Below are positions 1 through 11,341 of a DNA stretch of 64,000 bases, in pieces. Location of the stretch: assembly GCA_022579005.1 (NCBI GenBank), contig MU401478.1:1-64000 (forward strand). Reading direction: 5' to 3'. Both the position numbers and the translations under genes were made by a program. Every line of letters starts with the position of its first letter. Position 1 is the first letter of the stretch. Source of the stretch: Poronia punctata. Its lineage: Eukaryota > Ascomycota > Sordariomycetes > Xylariales > Xylariaceae. The notes under the pieces were generated by a model. The model did no database searches. It had not been told where the DNA came from and was given only the letters and a program-made list of their open reading frames with translations.

Positions 1-2440
1 AAGCAAGCTTTTTATAATAAATTAATTTAGTTAACGTTAAAGCTATTTAAACTAAAATTAACTAGCTTATTATTATAAAAGTATAAAAAAACTAAGAAAA
101 TAAATTAAAATAATTTAAAACATTATAACTATTACTATAAAAGCTATAATATTATAAAATAAAAGTATTATTTATAGCTGCAAAATAAACTAGTATATTA
201 GCTTATTTTAAAAGGGTATATTAAATCTAATAAGTTATAAGATAATAAAAATTAATATAATGCTTATATAGTAAAAATTATATAGCTATAATAAGAACTA
301 CTATAAAGAAAAAGGTTTTCTTATAAAGGGTCTCTTTTTACTTATTTAATATATGCAAATTTTATAAAGAGAAAAAGTTTAACTTTTTTATGTGCATATT
401 AATTAATATATACAATTTAGCTATTCTGCTAGTTTTAACATATAGTTATAGTTTTAAAAAACTATAAATTTATGCTTATTTATAAGCTTTGCTTTAAATA
501 AGTTATAATAGTTTATATAGCTATTATAAATTGCTTTTTAGCTATTACTTATTTTTATATAATAAATAATAATGTTTTAAACTTTATTGCTTATAAACAC
601 GTTAAATAGTTTTTTTAGTTTTTAATTAATTTTATTATTTTTTAGCTTATTATTAAAATAGCTTTTTATTTTACTTTGTTTATTATTATTATTATTACTA
701 TATATAATTTTTTTAAAGGTATAAGCGCTTTTTTATTTATTATAAGTGTTGTAAAGCTTTTATTAAAATTAAAAGTTTTTATATTTTAGTAATTTATATT
801 TATTTTATAGTTTTTTATAAGTTTTGTTAAAAATAGCGTTTTTTTTAATATTATTAACTTTTTTTTTAGCTTAAATTTTATTAGCTACTTACCTTTTTTT
901 AAGCAGTTTTTTGCTTAGTAGCTTTGCTTTTTATAGTTAAAACATTTATTTTTTATAGCTTTTATTATATATTAAAGTTTTATAATTTTGCTAATATTTT
1001 TTTTATTTTTAGCAAAGTTTAAAATAATAATATTATTTTTTAATTATAATAAAACTTTGTTTTAAAGTTTTACTATAATAGCTTTATTGCTATAAATTTT
1101 CTTTTTAATTGCTTACTTTGCTACTAATTTAGTATTTTTTATAATATACTTTATTATTTAGCTATTATTAAAGTTTAAAACTTTATTTTTAATAGATAAC
1201 TATATTATAAATATATAAGTTTTTAATTTATTAGCTACTATATTATATATTTGCTATATTTAGCAGCTTTTTATAAAAAGTTAATAATAAGCTTTTTATA
1301 TTTAATATATAAAAGCTATTATAGCTTTGTTTTGCTTAAGTTTAAAGCTTATAAACCTTATAAAAAAGCTAATAAAAGCGTTATAATTATAAAGCACTTA
1401 AAGTATTGCTTTAAAAAAGTTTATTTATATATATTTTATAATATAGCATATAAATTTTTTTGCTAAAAAAAAATCTTTTTTTAATATTATAATAACTTTT
1501 ATAGCTTATAGTTTATAAAGTATAAGTATTTAAATAAGCTTTTTTTAAATTTTTTATAACTTATTTAAAAGTATATTATTTACTTTTTTTAACTTTAAAT
1601 AATTAAGTAAAATTATTTTATTATTTTTATTAAAAGTTTTTTTTAATACTAATATGTTATATTTAAAGTATATATTTAAAAAAGTATATTAAATAATTTT
1701 GTTTTATTTTTTTTATAGCTTTTTAAAGCTTTATATTTATAAAAGTTAATAGTTTAATTAAAAAGTTTTTTAGTATTTATTATATTTATTAAAGTTTATA
1801 TATATATAGCTTAGTTTTTAACTATTGCTAGCTTTTTTAAAAAGTTATATTTTAAGTTTTTAAAGTTAAAAATAATAAAGCTTTATAGCTTTAAAATTTA
1901 AGCTTAAAAGCTTATAATAGTTATTATTAAAGCTAGCTAAGTATTAATAAGCTAAGTTGCTTTTTTATTTATTTTATTTTAGTACTTAAAATATTAAGCT
2001 GCTAATTTATTTATTTTTAAAGTATAGCTATGCTTTTTATACTTTATAAAGCATTTTTAAATAGCTTTTAGCTATTTAGTAATAATAGCATGCTATTTAA
2101 TTTATTACTTTTATTAGCTATTATAATTAGTTAATAAAGTTATTTTTAATATAAAAATAAAGTTATTAAACTATAAAAATAGCTATTTATATATATAGCT
2201 TTAGCTTACTAAATTTATAATAATAATAGCAACTAAAGTAAATTTATAATAATAATAGCAACTAAAGTAAATTTATAAGTATAAAGCTATATATTAACTA
2301 TTATACTTTTTTAGCTTAAAAGCAAAAAAGTAAAGCTATATACTTATATTACTAATTTAAGTAGCCTAGTACCTTTATTATATTCCTTTATACTAATACT
2401 AAAAGGTTCCTTTTAATACGGTAAACAAGGGTCCTTTTTA
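1..2440. repeat. AT-rich, RIP-like non-coding block
   Basis: This block is overwhelmingly A/T. The remaining G and C lie mostly in AGCT, GCT and AAG contexts. I see only about five CpG dinucleotides before position 2400 (near 36, 600, 725, 835 and 1378), and CpA/TpG are scarce while TpA dominates. That is the signature expected when repeats are mutated from CpA to TpA by repeat-induced point mutation in Pezizomycotina. No reading frame has protein character; the one open frame (1251-1466) is Lys/Tyr/Phe/Ile-rich and simply reflects composition. The block is cut by the window edge, so its full size and whether it is a dead transposon, subtelomere or centromere flank cannot be told. Composition returns to normal between about 2340 and 2470. 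Confidence 0.8.
2211..2278. repeat. 29-bp tandem repeat, about 2.3 copies
   Basis: A 29-bp unit beginning AAATTTATAATAATAATAGC starts at 2211 and again at 2240, and a partial third copy starts at 2269. It lies inside the AT-rich block near its right edge. The two full copies look identical by eye, so the duplication probably post-dates most of the mutational decay. Confidence 0.8.
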
Positions 2441-2987
2441 ATTATCCGTTTGCTCTTTTAATAAGTAGGTAAATTGGAACCTACATAGGTGGTTCTTGTT
2501 GTTCAAGATGCCTTGACCATGTTACCTCTACGCTACGTCTGTTACCAGATGACAGTTGTCGTTTGGCCGCCTTTTTATTGCACCCCTCGTCTACCTGTAT
2601 AAAAAGTAGAAGCCGTAGAGAAGTTCAAATAAGAATTCTGCATCTACCTAATAAGCATATACCTAGTATCTAATTAGAGTTATCTTTTACACGTGCCTAC
2701 TGGTTGTCCGGGTGTATTTGGCTGGGAACTTTAATTGTGAAAAAGTAGCACTGTGGTTACCTATGTAACCTACATGTACCTACCCCTCCTTACATGGGAT
2801 GTACTCGTAATAATGGCCAGCAGGTACGTCCATGTAACCTACTCGTAAACGCGCTTGAAAGTTCCACTACCCCTCCTTCCCTTTACGTCTAGGCGGGGCA
2901 TTTGACCTCCGACGCCAGAAGATTTGTGCCCATTTCCCTACTCTCGTGTGATGCTCAAGAAGTGTTATCGGCAAAGAGGAATTCAAG
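2441..2987. other. Transition and promoter region of the SerRS gene
   Basis: Normal-composition DNA between the AT-rich block and the seryl-tRNA synthetase start. It contains several ACCTAC/GTAGGT-type words (for example around 2770-2850) that recur in other spacers of this window. I see no tRNA or ORF here. It must carry the promoter of the synthetase gene, because only about 550 bp separate the start codon from the AT-rich block. Confidence 0.5.
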
Positions 2988-4536
2988 ATGCTGGACATTA
3001 ACGACTTCATCGCCGCCCGTGAGGGTGGTGATCCGGAAAAGGTTCGACAGAGTCAAATCAGTATGCCGATTTCTGTAACCCTCGTAAACTTTTGAAACAA
3101 TGCCTTTCACATTCTGACCTTTGTAACTGCGCGAAAACAGAACGGAATGAGTCAACCGCGGTAGTGGACGAGATCATTGAGCTTTTCGAGGTGCACAGGA
3201 CGACCAAGTACGCGTCGACGCAAATAGGCGCCGAGCTGAAGACGGTGCAAGCTGGCATTACCGAGAGGAAAAAGAAGGGCCAGTCCGACATCTCCGACCT
3301 GTTGGCGCAGAAGGACGAGATCACCAAGCGACGTCTTGCCAAGGAGCAGGAAGCCGATGAGCTTCAGCGCCAGTTGGAGGCCAAGCTGAAGACGGTCGGG
3401 AACTACGTCCACTCTTCCGTCCCCGTCAGCGCGACCGAAGACGACAATGTCGTGCTTCGCACATGGAACCCGCCCACCCCGAGAGCGTCCGAAAACCTTC
3501 TCTCCCACCATCAGGTCCTCGCCAGATTGGACGGATACGATCCCGAGCGCGGGACCAAGCTCGCCGGTCACAGAGGGTACTGTTTGACTGGATGGGGTCT
3601 GTTCCTGAACCAGGCCCTTATCAACTTCGGCCTAGAGTTTCTGTTCAAGAAGGGCTACTCCCCTAACCAGCCGCCTTTCTTCATGGACCAAGCCTACATG
3701 GCCAAGACAGCCCAGCTCTCCCAGTTCGACGAGGAACTGTACAAAATCACCGAGGCCGATAGCGACCCCAAGTATCTGATTGCCACTAGCGAGCAACCCC
3801 TCTCAGCCCTCCATTCCGACGAGTGGCTTCAAGTCAGCGACCTGCCAATTAAATACGCCGGATATAGCACATGCTTCCGAAAAGAGGCCGGGAAGCACGG
3901 CCACGACACCTGGGGTCTCTTCCGGATACATCAATTCGAAAAGATCGAGCAATTCGTCATTTGCGCCCCCGAAGAGAGCTGGAAGCACTACGAAGAAATG
4001 ATTGCCATCTCGGAAGAATTCTACCAGGCCCTCGAGCTACCCCATCGCGTCGTCGCCATCGTTTCCGGAGCCCTGAACAACGCGGCCGCTGCCAAGTACG
4101 ATCTCGAGGCCATGTTCCCCTTCCAGAAGGAATACAAGGAGCTCGTGTCGTGCTCCAACTGCACGGATTACCAGACCCGCGAACTGGGCATCCGGTTCGG
4201 TCCCAAGAAACAAAAGGGAATGCCCGACTCTGGAAAGAAGTTGTATGCTCACGCTCTGAATGCGGTAAGTTGTCACGCCCCCCCCTCCCTTCGCCCTGGA
4301 TGCCATTAGAAAAGAAAATCCCCTTTGTTACAAAAGTCGTGGCCCCGTGACTAACCAGAGACCGATAGACACTCTGTGCTACGGAGAGAACTCTCTGCTG
4401 CGTGTTGGAAAACTATCAGACACCCGACGGCATCGTCGTCCCGGAAGTACTACGCAAGTACATTCCCGGAAACCTCGATTTCCTACCTTACACAAAGGAA
4501 CTAGCCAAGGAACTTCCAGTGAGGAAGAAGGCATGA
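2988..4536 (+). CDS. SES1: Seryl-tRNA synthetase, cytosolic
   Basis: Class II aminoacyl-tRNA synthetase that charges tRNA-Ser in the cytosol. My model has three exons, 2988-3060, 3141-4264 and 4369-4536, giving 454 residues, close to the usual length of fungal cytosolic SerRS. The start MLDINDFIAAREGGDP matches the conserved N-terminus of the family. Residues about 25-110 form the long antiparallel coiled-coil arm that binds the tRNA. The class II core follows, with TSEQPLSALH near residue 239, motif 2 (FRKEAG, then WGLFRIHQFEK) near 268, and the C-terminal motif 3 stretch NATLCATERTL spanning the second splice junction. The end, ELPVRKKA, is short and basic. The introns are 80 and 104 nt with GTATGC/AG and GTAAGT/AG borders and restore the frame exactly. 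It is a single-copy essential housekeeping gene lying only about 550 bp from the AT-rich block. Confidence 0.95.
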
Positions 4537-5450
4537 TTGAGATAAGATGTTCATCCTTGAGGATTGACATGGCATGTACTTGCAATCAGACGTATAACCA
4601 AGAAGTGCATGGGGAAGTTCTTTCTAGATATTGAAAAAAAGAAAACTCGGTTCATATGATTGCCTACAAGGAAATATATCACTAGGCCGACATTGAGAAG
4701 TGACTTGCCCAAATCCGTCCGTCCGTCAATATCCCTTATTCCAGGTCGAAGGCGTGTCTCGATTTAATAAAACGGTGTGGCTTTGTTTGTTTGCGAATCA
4801 AGTCCAAGTTTGATGGGCCCTTTCGCGGCTGTGTGGATTCTGTTGAACCACATTAGCAGGACGAACTCCCTACTCAGTACATAAAACCACGATGTGATTA
4901 GGTATGTAGTATCTAATAGGCAGGGAGGGTGGGGAGGGGGCTTTTCTTTTATTCTTTATAGATATATCTCCTTTATTTGGAACAGTCGATAATTAGTCTA
5001 TTTCTGGAGTATGTCTATCTAGGTATTTTGAATTGTTCCTCCCCTGCCAGTAATAAATTACACACATACACACATTTCTTTATACACGAATAACTAAATG
5101 CCTGCCGCACTTCTTTTCCTCTTCTTGATGATACATTGACTTTTTTCCGCCCAAAAAGTGCGGCAGTGAAGCACACTTAATTAAAAAATGGGGCAAAAGA
5201 CAGTCGTGATTTTAGTTAGTATCAGGGACTCCCTTTTTAACCCTTCGCTTGCCGATATCCCAACCCCACGACCTAAGAACCTTGACGACTTTAGGTGTCA
5301 CTGCGGCCGTGAGGGGGACTCGGAGAAAGATGAAGCTCTTGTGAATAGCGTAAGCGAGGGCGAGTTGGGTGCCGAGACCTAAAGATGGGATGGGGTTAGT
5401 CAGAGAATTCTTGGGGAGGGGGGGGTTGGTTCATCTCGTTCATGAAAAAA
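4537..5450. other. Intergenic region between two convergent genes
   Basis: It holds the 3' ends of the SerRS gene and of the minus-strand DUF1279 gene. An AATAAA-like word (TTTAATAAAACGG) lies near 4763. Around 5150-5190 there is a degenerate inverted similarity (TGCCGCAC near 5102 and GTGCGGCAG near 5158) that could form a hairpin. The short open frames here have no protein character. Confidence 0.5.
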
Positions 5451-6129
5451 CTACTTACTAGCTTCCGACTTATTTCTTATCTCTGCTTCTTCGACGCCCC
5501 ATCCAGCAGGTACAGGTGCAGTTTGTTGTTCATCATGATCTTCAGCGCCTGCGCCTGCGCCTGCGCCTGCGCCTCTGTTTCTGTAGTGATTGTACTTGTC
5601 CCGGACGGATTGCGGTATGACCTTTTTAGCATTCGAGACGACGAATTCCTCGAATGCGCCTTTTATATCCGCCACTCAGTCAGCAACGTGTTCGGTTGTA
5701 GTAGTGTGTGTTTGTGGGTGTGTGTGTGTATTTCTCACCTATCCTATCTGTCCCAACCACCCGAACAAGCAGGAAGCAAAAGGGGAAATCCAGGACACTC
5801 AGAGCGAAATATACGCCGACAGCAGACCAGCCGTATTCCCTCGACAATTTCTTCATTCGCGCAGAGAAGCCCAGACTTTCCTGTTCCGGCTTCTTCGTCT
5901 TCGTCTGCTCGGCGGATTGTCGTAACCGCGAGGTATTATGGAATGACCGTCCCGGCGAGGATCGGAAGGCAGCATTATTATTTGGCTTGGTACTTGTTCT
6001 TTGGCCCAGCCTTCTTATCAGTCCCGGTCGGGATATCGACTGCCATATCTCGAAGCCGGGCGCATTCTGGATGGGACGAACGGCAGATTGTAGGAACGGC
6101 CGGAAGGTTCGCAAGTGGGTTCGTATCAT
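5451..6129 (-). CDS. DUF1279 (FAM210-like) mitochondrial inner-membrane protein
   Basis: Two exons on the minus strand, 6129-5739 and 5674-5451, give 204 residues. The N-terminus (MIRTHLRTFRPFLQSAVRPI) is rich in Arg and hydroxylated residues and lacks acidic ones, as in a mitochondrial presequence. The diagnostic part is LSREYGWSAVGVYFALSVL followed by DFPFCFLLVRVVGTDRI, the single-membrane-span core of DUF1279 (FAM210A/B and yeast Nat2-type proteins). After the intron a short helix and a Gly-Ala repeat (GAGAGAGA, from five GCGCCT units at 5545-5574) precede a charged tail. An upstream in-frame ATG at 6243 would add 38 polar residues and destroy the presequence, so I chose 6129. The family is linked to mitochondrial function, but the exact activity in fungi is unsettled. 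The 3' splice site of the 64-nt intron is my best fit and not certain. Confidence 0.8.
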
Positions 6130-7959
6130 TGTGTCTTTTATTTGTAATATTTCCTCTCTATCTCTCTCTCTCTCTCTCCCCTTTGGCTGAAATGAGGTTT
6201 TCTGGGCCACGGAAGGATCGGATGGGTAGGGAGGACTATGCAAGCTGCGTCGGCGCTGGGGAATAGGTTCGGTAGGGTTGTCGGCGGCACCGGATGTATG
6301 CTCGCGTGGGATTACAGGGAAGCTTCCGAGTCAAGCTATCTATCTTGGCCTGTTCGGGCTGGAGCAGAAACAGAAAATTGTTGAAGAGGTTGAGTTATGG
6401 TGGAAGAGAAGCGGATAGAGAGTGACGCGACAATATGGTCACTGCCAGACGATAACGTGCAGGTAGGTATAAAATAAGCTCCGAGTAAAATTTAAGACAA
6501 TTGCTAGGTTTAGCGCAGATTTCCTTAAAACCGTACTTGTAGCTGTCATATACACGTACAGTTTAGCTTGTTTAACCTTGGGTCACTGAAATGTGGGGTG
6601 AGGTGATTACCTAAGGTTAGGCTAGTTCTAGAAGGGCGGGAGCTTGATTGATCTCCGACTGCCGAGAGCGGATGATCCACGTTTTGCTAACACCGAGCTA
6701 CGTACCTTGAACTTTTAAATCCGTCGGGGTAACGGGCAACCAAACGGCCCGCCCTATAAATAGTACGTAATACTCTAAAATAACCTACAAAACGTATGAT
6801 AATGTCTAGAGACGGGTGACGAGTGTTATGGTAGTTACCTAACCTAGGGAGTCCTCTAGATTGTTTGTGCTGGGGTAAGGTACTTAAACGTATATATATA
6901 TACTCAGTACATACATGTAGGCGACGACTTACGCCTAAACAAGGTTTCTTAAGCACCCGCTTCAATTCGAATGCCACATGGGATGCGGTAATAGAAGAAC
7001 CTCTCGTACCCCTCTAGCAGGCGTCCTTACCAAAGCTAATGTGTGCACGTGTCGAGCACGTGTCTAGGCGTCGTCACCGTAGGTAGAGACCTTATGAAAG
7101 AGGTAACGTAAGAGGTATTTCACTCTTCTTAACCTAATACCTAACACAATCCTAAGAAGGGATCAATCTGACATCCTGCGAGGCCACGATTTTCCTTTAT
7201 ATGTTGGTTATGAATCTTTACTTGTCATTCCGGTCTGGGATTAAAATATTATATAAGACTATGACTTTAGCTCATAGATTGCGGTACAAGCATGCACGAT
7301 ACTTACGGAATTTGGAATAATTACCTGCTAGGATAGACAACACGCCGTATGCATGTAAGATGTTTTCCAGCAACCATCCCAATTCAGCAGCAAAGTCCCT
7401 ATCGTCCTTCCGAAACTTCTCATGATCTGCCCAAAATACCTATTTGCTATAGGCATGTTGCGAAACAGATTCTGGCTAAAACCGGATTCTGTAAGCAAGT
7501 TCGGCAGGGGGAGTACATTTTTGCAGCTGGTATTCGAGATGACTCCTCATTTTGCCGGAAGATTGCCGCTACGCGCGTAAGCTTCTTAGGCATAAGACTG
7601 GGTATCTTTTGAACAATTACTCATACAAAACAAACTCACTCTAGATGTATACGCAGAAATGGTTGGTGAGGGCCGATTCTCTATAGACTTCGGAATGTAT
7701 ATGCGGTGTGCAGTAAGCTATAAGTGGCTCTCACCCTCTATCCACTAATCATCAAAAACGCGACCTAGATACTGCCGCGCTTGCACCAAATAGACTGCAA
7801 GTGTACGGCGCATAAGTATAAAGAGGACCTTGTTGGGAGTTTACCTAGCGACATAGTTATATATAAGTAGGTTAGTTGAGTAATTGACTCTTCATCCTCT
7901 CATTCCCTGTTACCTTTAGAAGCAGCTTCGACCCCAGACACTTCCGCTTTAGAATCAAA
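6130..7959. other. Divergent intergenic region, 1.8 kb
   Basis: It separates the minus-strand DUF1279 gene from the plus-strand GMC oxidoreductase, so it should carry both promoters. Several CCTAACC/TTAGG words are present (about 6613-6625, 7128-7145). A run of TA repeats lies near 6892-6902. No coding potential is visible; the minus frame at 6687-6977 lacks any family resemblance. Confidence 0.5.
6151..6178. repeat. CT microsatellite upstream of the DUF1279 start
   Basis: A run of TC dinucleotides (with one TA interruption) sits directly 5' of the minus-strand start codon at 6129, so on the transcribed strand it is a GA-rich 5' UTR or core-promoter tract. Confidence 0.7.
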
Positions 7960-9877
7960 ATGAGTGAATCTTTCGACTACATCGTAGTAGGTGGTGGTAC
8001 GTCGGGACTGGTTGTTGCCCACCGTCTCACTGAAGATGTCGATGTGAGGGTCCTGGTCATTGAAGCCGGAGGGGATAAGAGAAACGACCCGGCCCTCCAG
8101 ACTCCCGGGCTTGTGGCTGGAGCCTATGCCGATGATCGCTTCGTCTGGCCATTTCACTCTACACCACAAGTACGACACGCCCATCCTAGCACTGAAGAGG
8201 AAGAAGTTGCGGTGAGGAACAGGGAATCTCTGCTAACGCGTCGAGTATCAGGCAGAGTTAAACGGCCGCCACCTTCGGCAAGATACCGGCAAAGTTTTAG
8301 GGGGCAGCTCGCTGACCAACTTCATGATGGCCATGTTTCCCTCGCGGACGAATCTCGACGCATGGGGACAGATGGGTAACAAAGGTTGGTCCTTTGACCA
8401 CCTTGCCCCTTACTTTCGGAAATTTGCCACGTCGCACCCGCCTAGCGAATCCATGCGCAAGACATTGGGCGGCATGGCTTATTACCAAGACGATATGAAG
8501 GGCGACGGGCCGATCCAGCTCTCATTCGATGACCAGTATTCGGTGGTGAATGAGAAGTGGTTTGAGACTTTCGCCAAGCTCGGCCTAGAGATGAAGACGG
8601 ATCCTCGCACCGGTAGAGCCGTCGGCGCATTCCAAAATTCGTCAACCATCGAGACCGAGACGAACGTCCGGAGTTCGGCAGTTACTGCGTATTACACAAG
8701 TGAGGTTGCAGGCCGACCAAACCTCCAGGTGTTGTTAGAGACGACTGTTCAGAAAGTTACCACCGAGGTACGCGATGGCCAGGTAGTCGGCACCGGTGTA
8801 ATAATAAAGGATAAAGACGGACAGACCACCACTTATATAGCCGACAGGGAGGTCATCCTCGCGGCGGGGACTGTCAGGACACCACAACTTCTAGAGTTAT
8901 CCGGGATTGGAGACCGCGTCTTACTTGAGAAACTCGGTATCGACGTCTTGATCGACAATCCCAACGTCGGTGAGCATTTACAAGATCATTTAATGATCTC
9001 GCAGAGGTTCCCGATCAAGAAGGAGTACCCATCCGCCGACAGACTCCGAGACGCTGCCAAGTTCCAGAGCGCATTCGAGCAGTATGCGACGTCGAATCAA
9101 GGACCATTAGCCGGGATGGGGACCAGTGTAGCTTATGTGCCGCTAGCGGACAGGAATGGCGTTATGTCGCCAGCCGACCGCAAGGCGCTCTTCGACAAGC
9201 ACCTCAATAGCGGGCCGAGCCCGAGCCCGACACAGAAGAGGGAATTCAAGCTGATCCGAGACCTGCTCGAGGCGGAGCAAGAGCCGGCCATCCAATACCT
9301 CTGCTTCCCGGGTTCTCTATCTGTCACCCCCCACCCGGACACGCTGACGGATATGTTCACCTCCACCTTATCCTACGACTGCATGGGCATCCTGGCACTG
9401 CTGAACCACCCTTTCTCGCGGGGCTCAGTCCACATCTCCTCGGCAGATGTGTCTGCCCCGCCAACCTGGGATCCGAACTACTGCTCGCACCCTCTGGACC
9501 TCGAGATCCTTGCACGCACCGTCGGCTTTGTTGAAAAGATTGCCGACACGCCGCCTTATAGTGACATGATCGACCAGACCCTCGAGCGTGTGCCGCGCGA
9601 TACAGGCGGTGACCTCGAGGCGGCCAAGGAGGTGGTGCGCTCATGCACCATCTCATGCTTCCACATCGCTGGAACGTGCCGCATGTTGCCGAGAGGACTG
9701 GGCGGTGTCGTTGGTGAGGATCTGATCGTGCACGGCACGTCTAATATCCGCATCGTCGACGCCAGTATGATCCCCCTAGAACCACTCGGAAATATCCAGA
9801 CAACTGTATATGCCGTAGCGGAGAGAGCGGCAGACTTGATTAAGGAGAGCAGGAAAGCTGCATCCCGCGCACACTAG
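7960..9877 (+). CDS. GMC family FAD-dependent oxidoreductase
   Basis: Two exons, 7960-8169 and 8252-9877, encode 611 residues, the usual size for fungal glucose-methanol-choline oxidoreductases. The ADP-binding fold starts at once (FDYIVVGGGTSG, residues 5-16) and the ribose-binding acid follows in LVIEAGG. The GMC signature GKVLGGSS lies at 83-90, just after the splice junction. A second FAD motif is AAGTVRTPQLLELSGIG. The C-terminus carries the catalytic His in HIAGTCRM (His541) and the partner Asn in PLGNIQTT (Asn584), so the active site looks intact with a His/Asn pair. No signal peptide precedes the nucleotide fold, so a cytosolic or peroxisomal alcohol oxidase or dehydrogenase role is more likely than secreted glucose oxidase. 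The 82-nt intron has GTACGA/CAG borders and a TGCTAAC branch site. The substrate cannot be assigned from sequence alone. Confidence 0.92.
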
Positions 9878-10371
9878 GCTAACCTAGAGTGATTCACATC
9901 AAATGGGTCACATACCTCCTACACTTTTACCTTTATGCGCCAAGATGATTATGGAACATGTTAGTTTCGCTTAGACCAGCCCTTTTTGATGGACTTATGG
10001 CCAGGAAATTAAAGCCAGAAATACAGAAAAGGGTATGCAAAGAAGGGGCGAGTTTGGCGTGTTTCACGGGGTTGAGGTAGGAAGGAGGTATTTGTGATAT
10101 GATGACGTGCTAGAACGTACCGCAATAAACCTTTTAACAATCGAGGTAGAGTACACAAAAGCAAGTCGTACCTGCCCTTACTAGTATAAAAAGGTGCCAA
10201 TTACCAACACAAATAGTAGGTAATAAGAAGTAATTAGTTAGAAGATCGTGCTCATATGCATTGACAGAAAAGACGAACATAAAAGTTTTTACCATTCTGT
10301 TAGCTTTGCAGAAGAGGGAATCGCAGTGGGGAAGAGGGGAAAAAATTGCAAAAAGAAAGGTTTGAAGTTTG
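9878..10371. other. Intergenic, GMC gene to tRNA-Leu
   Basis: About 490 bp. The 3' UTR of the oxidoreductase lies on the left. On the right are the A-runs that act as T-run terminators for the minus-strand tRNA. I see no gene. Confidence 0.5.
10340..10354 (-). terminator. RNA polymerase III terminator of tRNA-Leu
   Basis: On the minus strand, T5 (10354-10350) and then T6 (10345-10340) follow the tRNA 3' end after about 18 nt. Runs of four or more T are the normal Pol III stop signal. Confidence 0.7.
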
Positions 10372-10474
10372 TGTTAGATGCGCGGTTCGAACACGCGAGA
10401 CTTTCGTCAGTAGAGTATTTAGATGGCTCGAGGCCTTCTTAAATCTACCGCCTTAACCACTCGGCCAATCTAAC
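10372..10474 (-). tRNA. tRNA-Leu(TAA) with an anticodon-loop intron
   Basis: The cloverleaf is read on the minus strand. The acceptor stem GTTAGAT/ATCTAAC is perfect. The D-arm is GCCGAGTGGTTAAGGC, the usual B-box/A-box style for type II Leu tRNAs. The anticodon stem GTAGA/TCTAC encloses loop TTTAAG with anticodon TAA. The variable arm has GAC/GTC pairing around GAAA, and the T-arm is GCGTG-TTCGAAC-CGCGC. An intron of about 22 nt, starting AAGGCCTCGAG, interrupts the loop one base 3' of the anticodon, the canonical place for nuclear tRNA introns. Discriminator base A. Reading the loop as anticodon AAG instead would need a different intron and breaks the 39-43 stem, so TAA is preferred. Confidence 0.88.
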
Positions 10475-11341
10475 TCAATCTGTTTGTTGAAAAGTCCGTC
10501 ACATATGTCATCCTATATTGATACCACCGGCCTCCATTGTATGCCAGAAATACCTAACCTAACAAATGCGTTTTGCTGGACAGGAAATACTATTTACTTA
10601 TCGGCCAACATATAACGCTATTAAATAGTCATACAGCCGAGTATCTATAAAGCAGTCCGTCTGATCATTTATTTGATTATGAGCTGCTTCTCTCATGTGT
10701 AGTCGAGCCTCTTGAAGCCCTGAACGCCGTAGAGGATTACACTATTCCACAGGTCCTGCGTACAGTACCTGCCACTTGCAAACTTGCGAAGACTATCATA
10801 AATGACCGAAGCCACGCGCAGGATGAACGAGTACAAAGTGCGACATAATGTTAGTCTGGAGTGGGCACCGAACCTCGAGGCATTGAAAAACATAATCCGT
10901 AATTAATTATGTGTATATTTCTTGGACAGTACATCGTTGCCGATCAGTATCGCGGCCGAGCCAGAAGAAACAAGCTGATAACTCCCAGTTCTCGTTCTGG
11001 CTAGAAATCCCGGCTTCCCGGCTTCGATCCTATGAACCCATCTTCCTGGAATCATTACTTTTATGGTATTATTGCTTATCTGATCCAGACAGTGCTTATT
11101 TTCCCTTGTACAGCCCCTGACAATATAATAAACGCCAGTACCGTGCAACGATCCCTTATCCTACACATTATTATACTGCCCGTAGCATTGAAGTTAGGGG
11201 AACAAACTCCAGCTTTGCGCAACGCCCTTCGTTACTACCCTAGACACAATAACCTCAAGCGTTCCAGCCGCGTACTGGTGTGGATTGGTCATAATGGACA
11301 CTAATGTTCGCGTTCGCGTTATCAACGAGATCGTCATTGCC
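10475..11341. other. Intergenic region
   Basis: About 870 bp between the 5' end of tRNA-Leu and the 3' end of the MARVEL-protein gene. It contains ACCTAACCTAAC at about 10552-10563. I find no ORF with protein character. Confidence 0.5.

Noticed and set aside
1251..1466. 71-codon open frame in the AT-rich block
   Set aside because: Its Lys/Tyr/Phe/Ile/Leu composition is exactly what AT-rich DNA gives by chance; there is no domain or codon structure.
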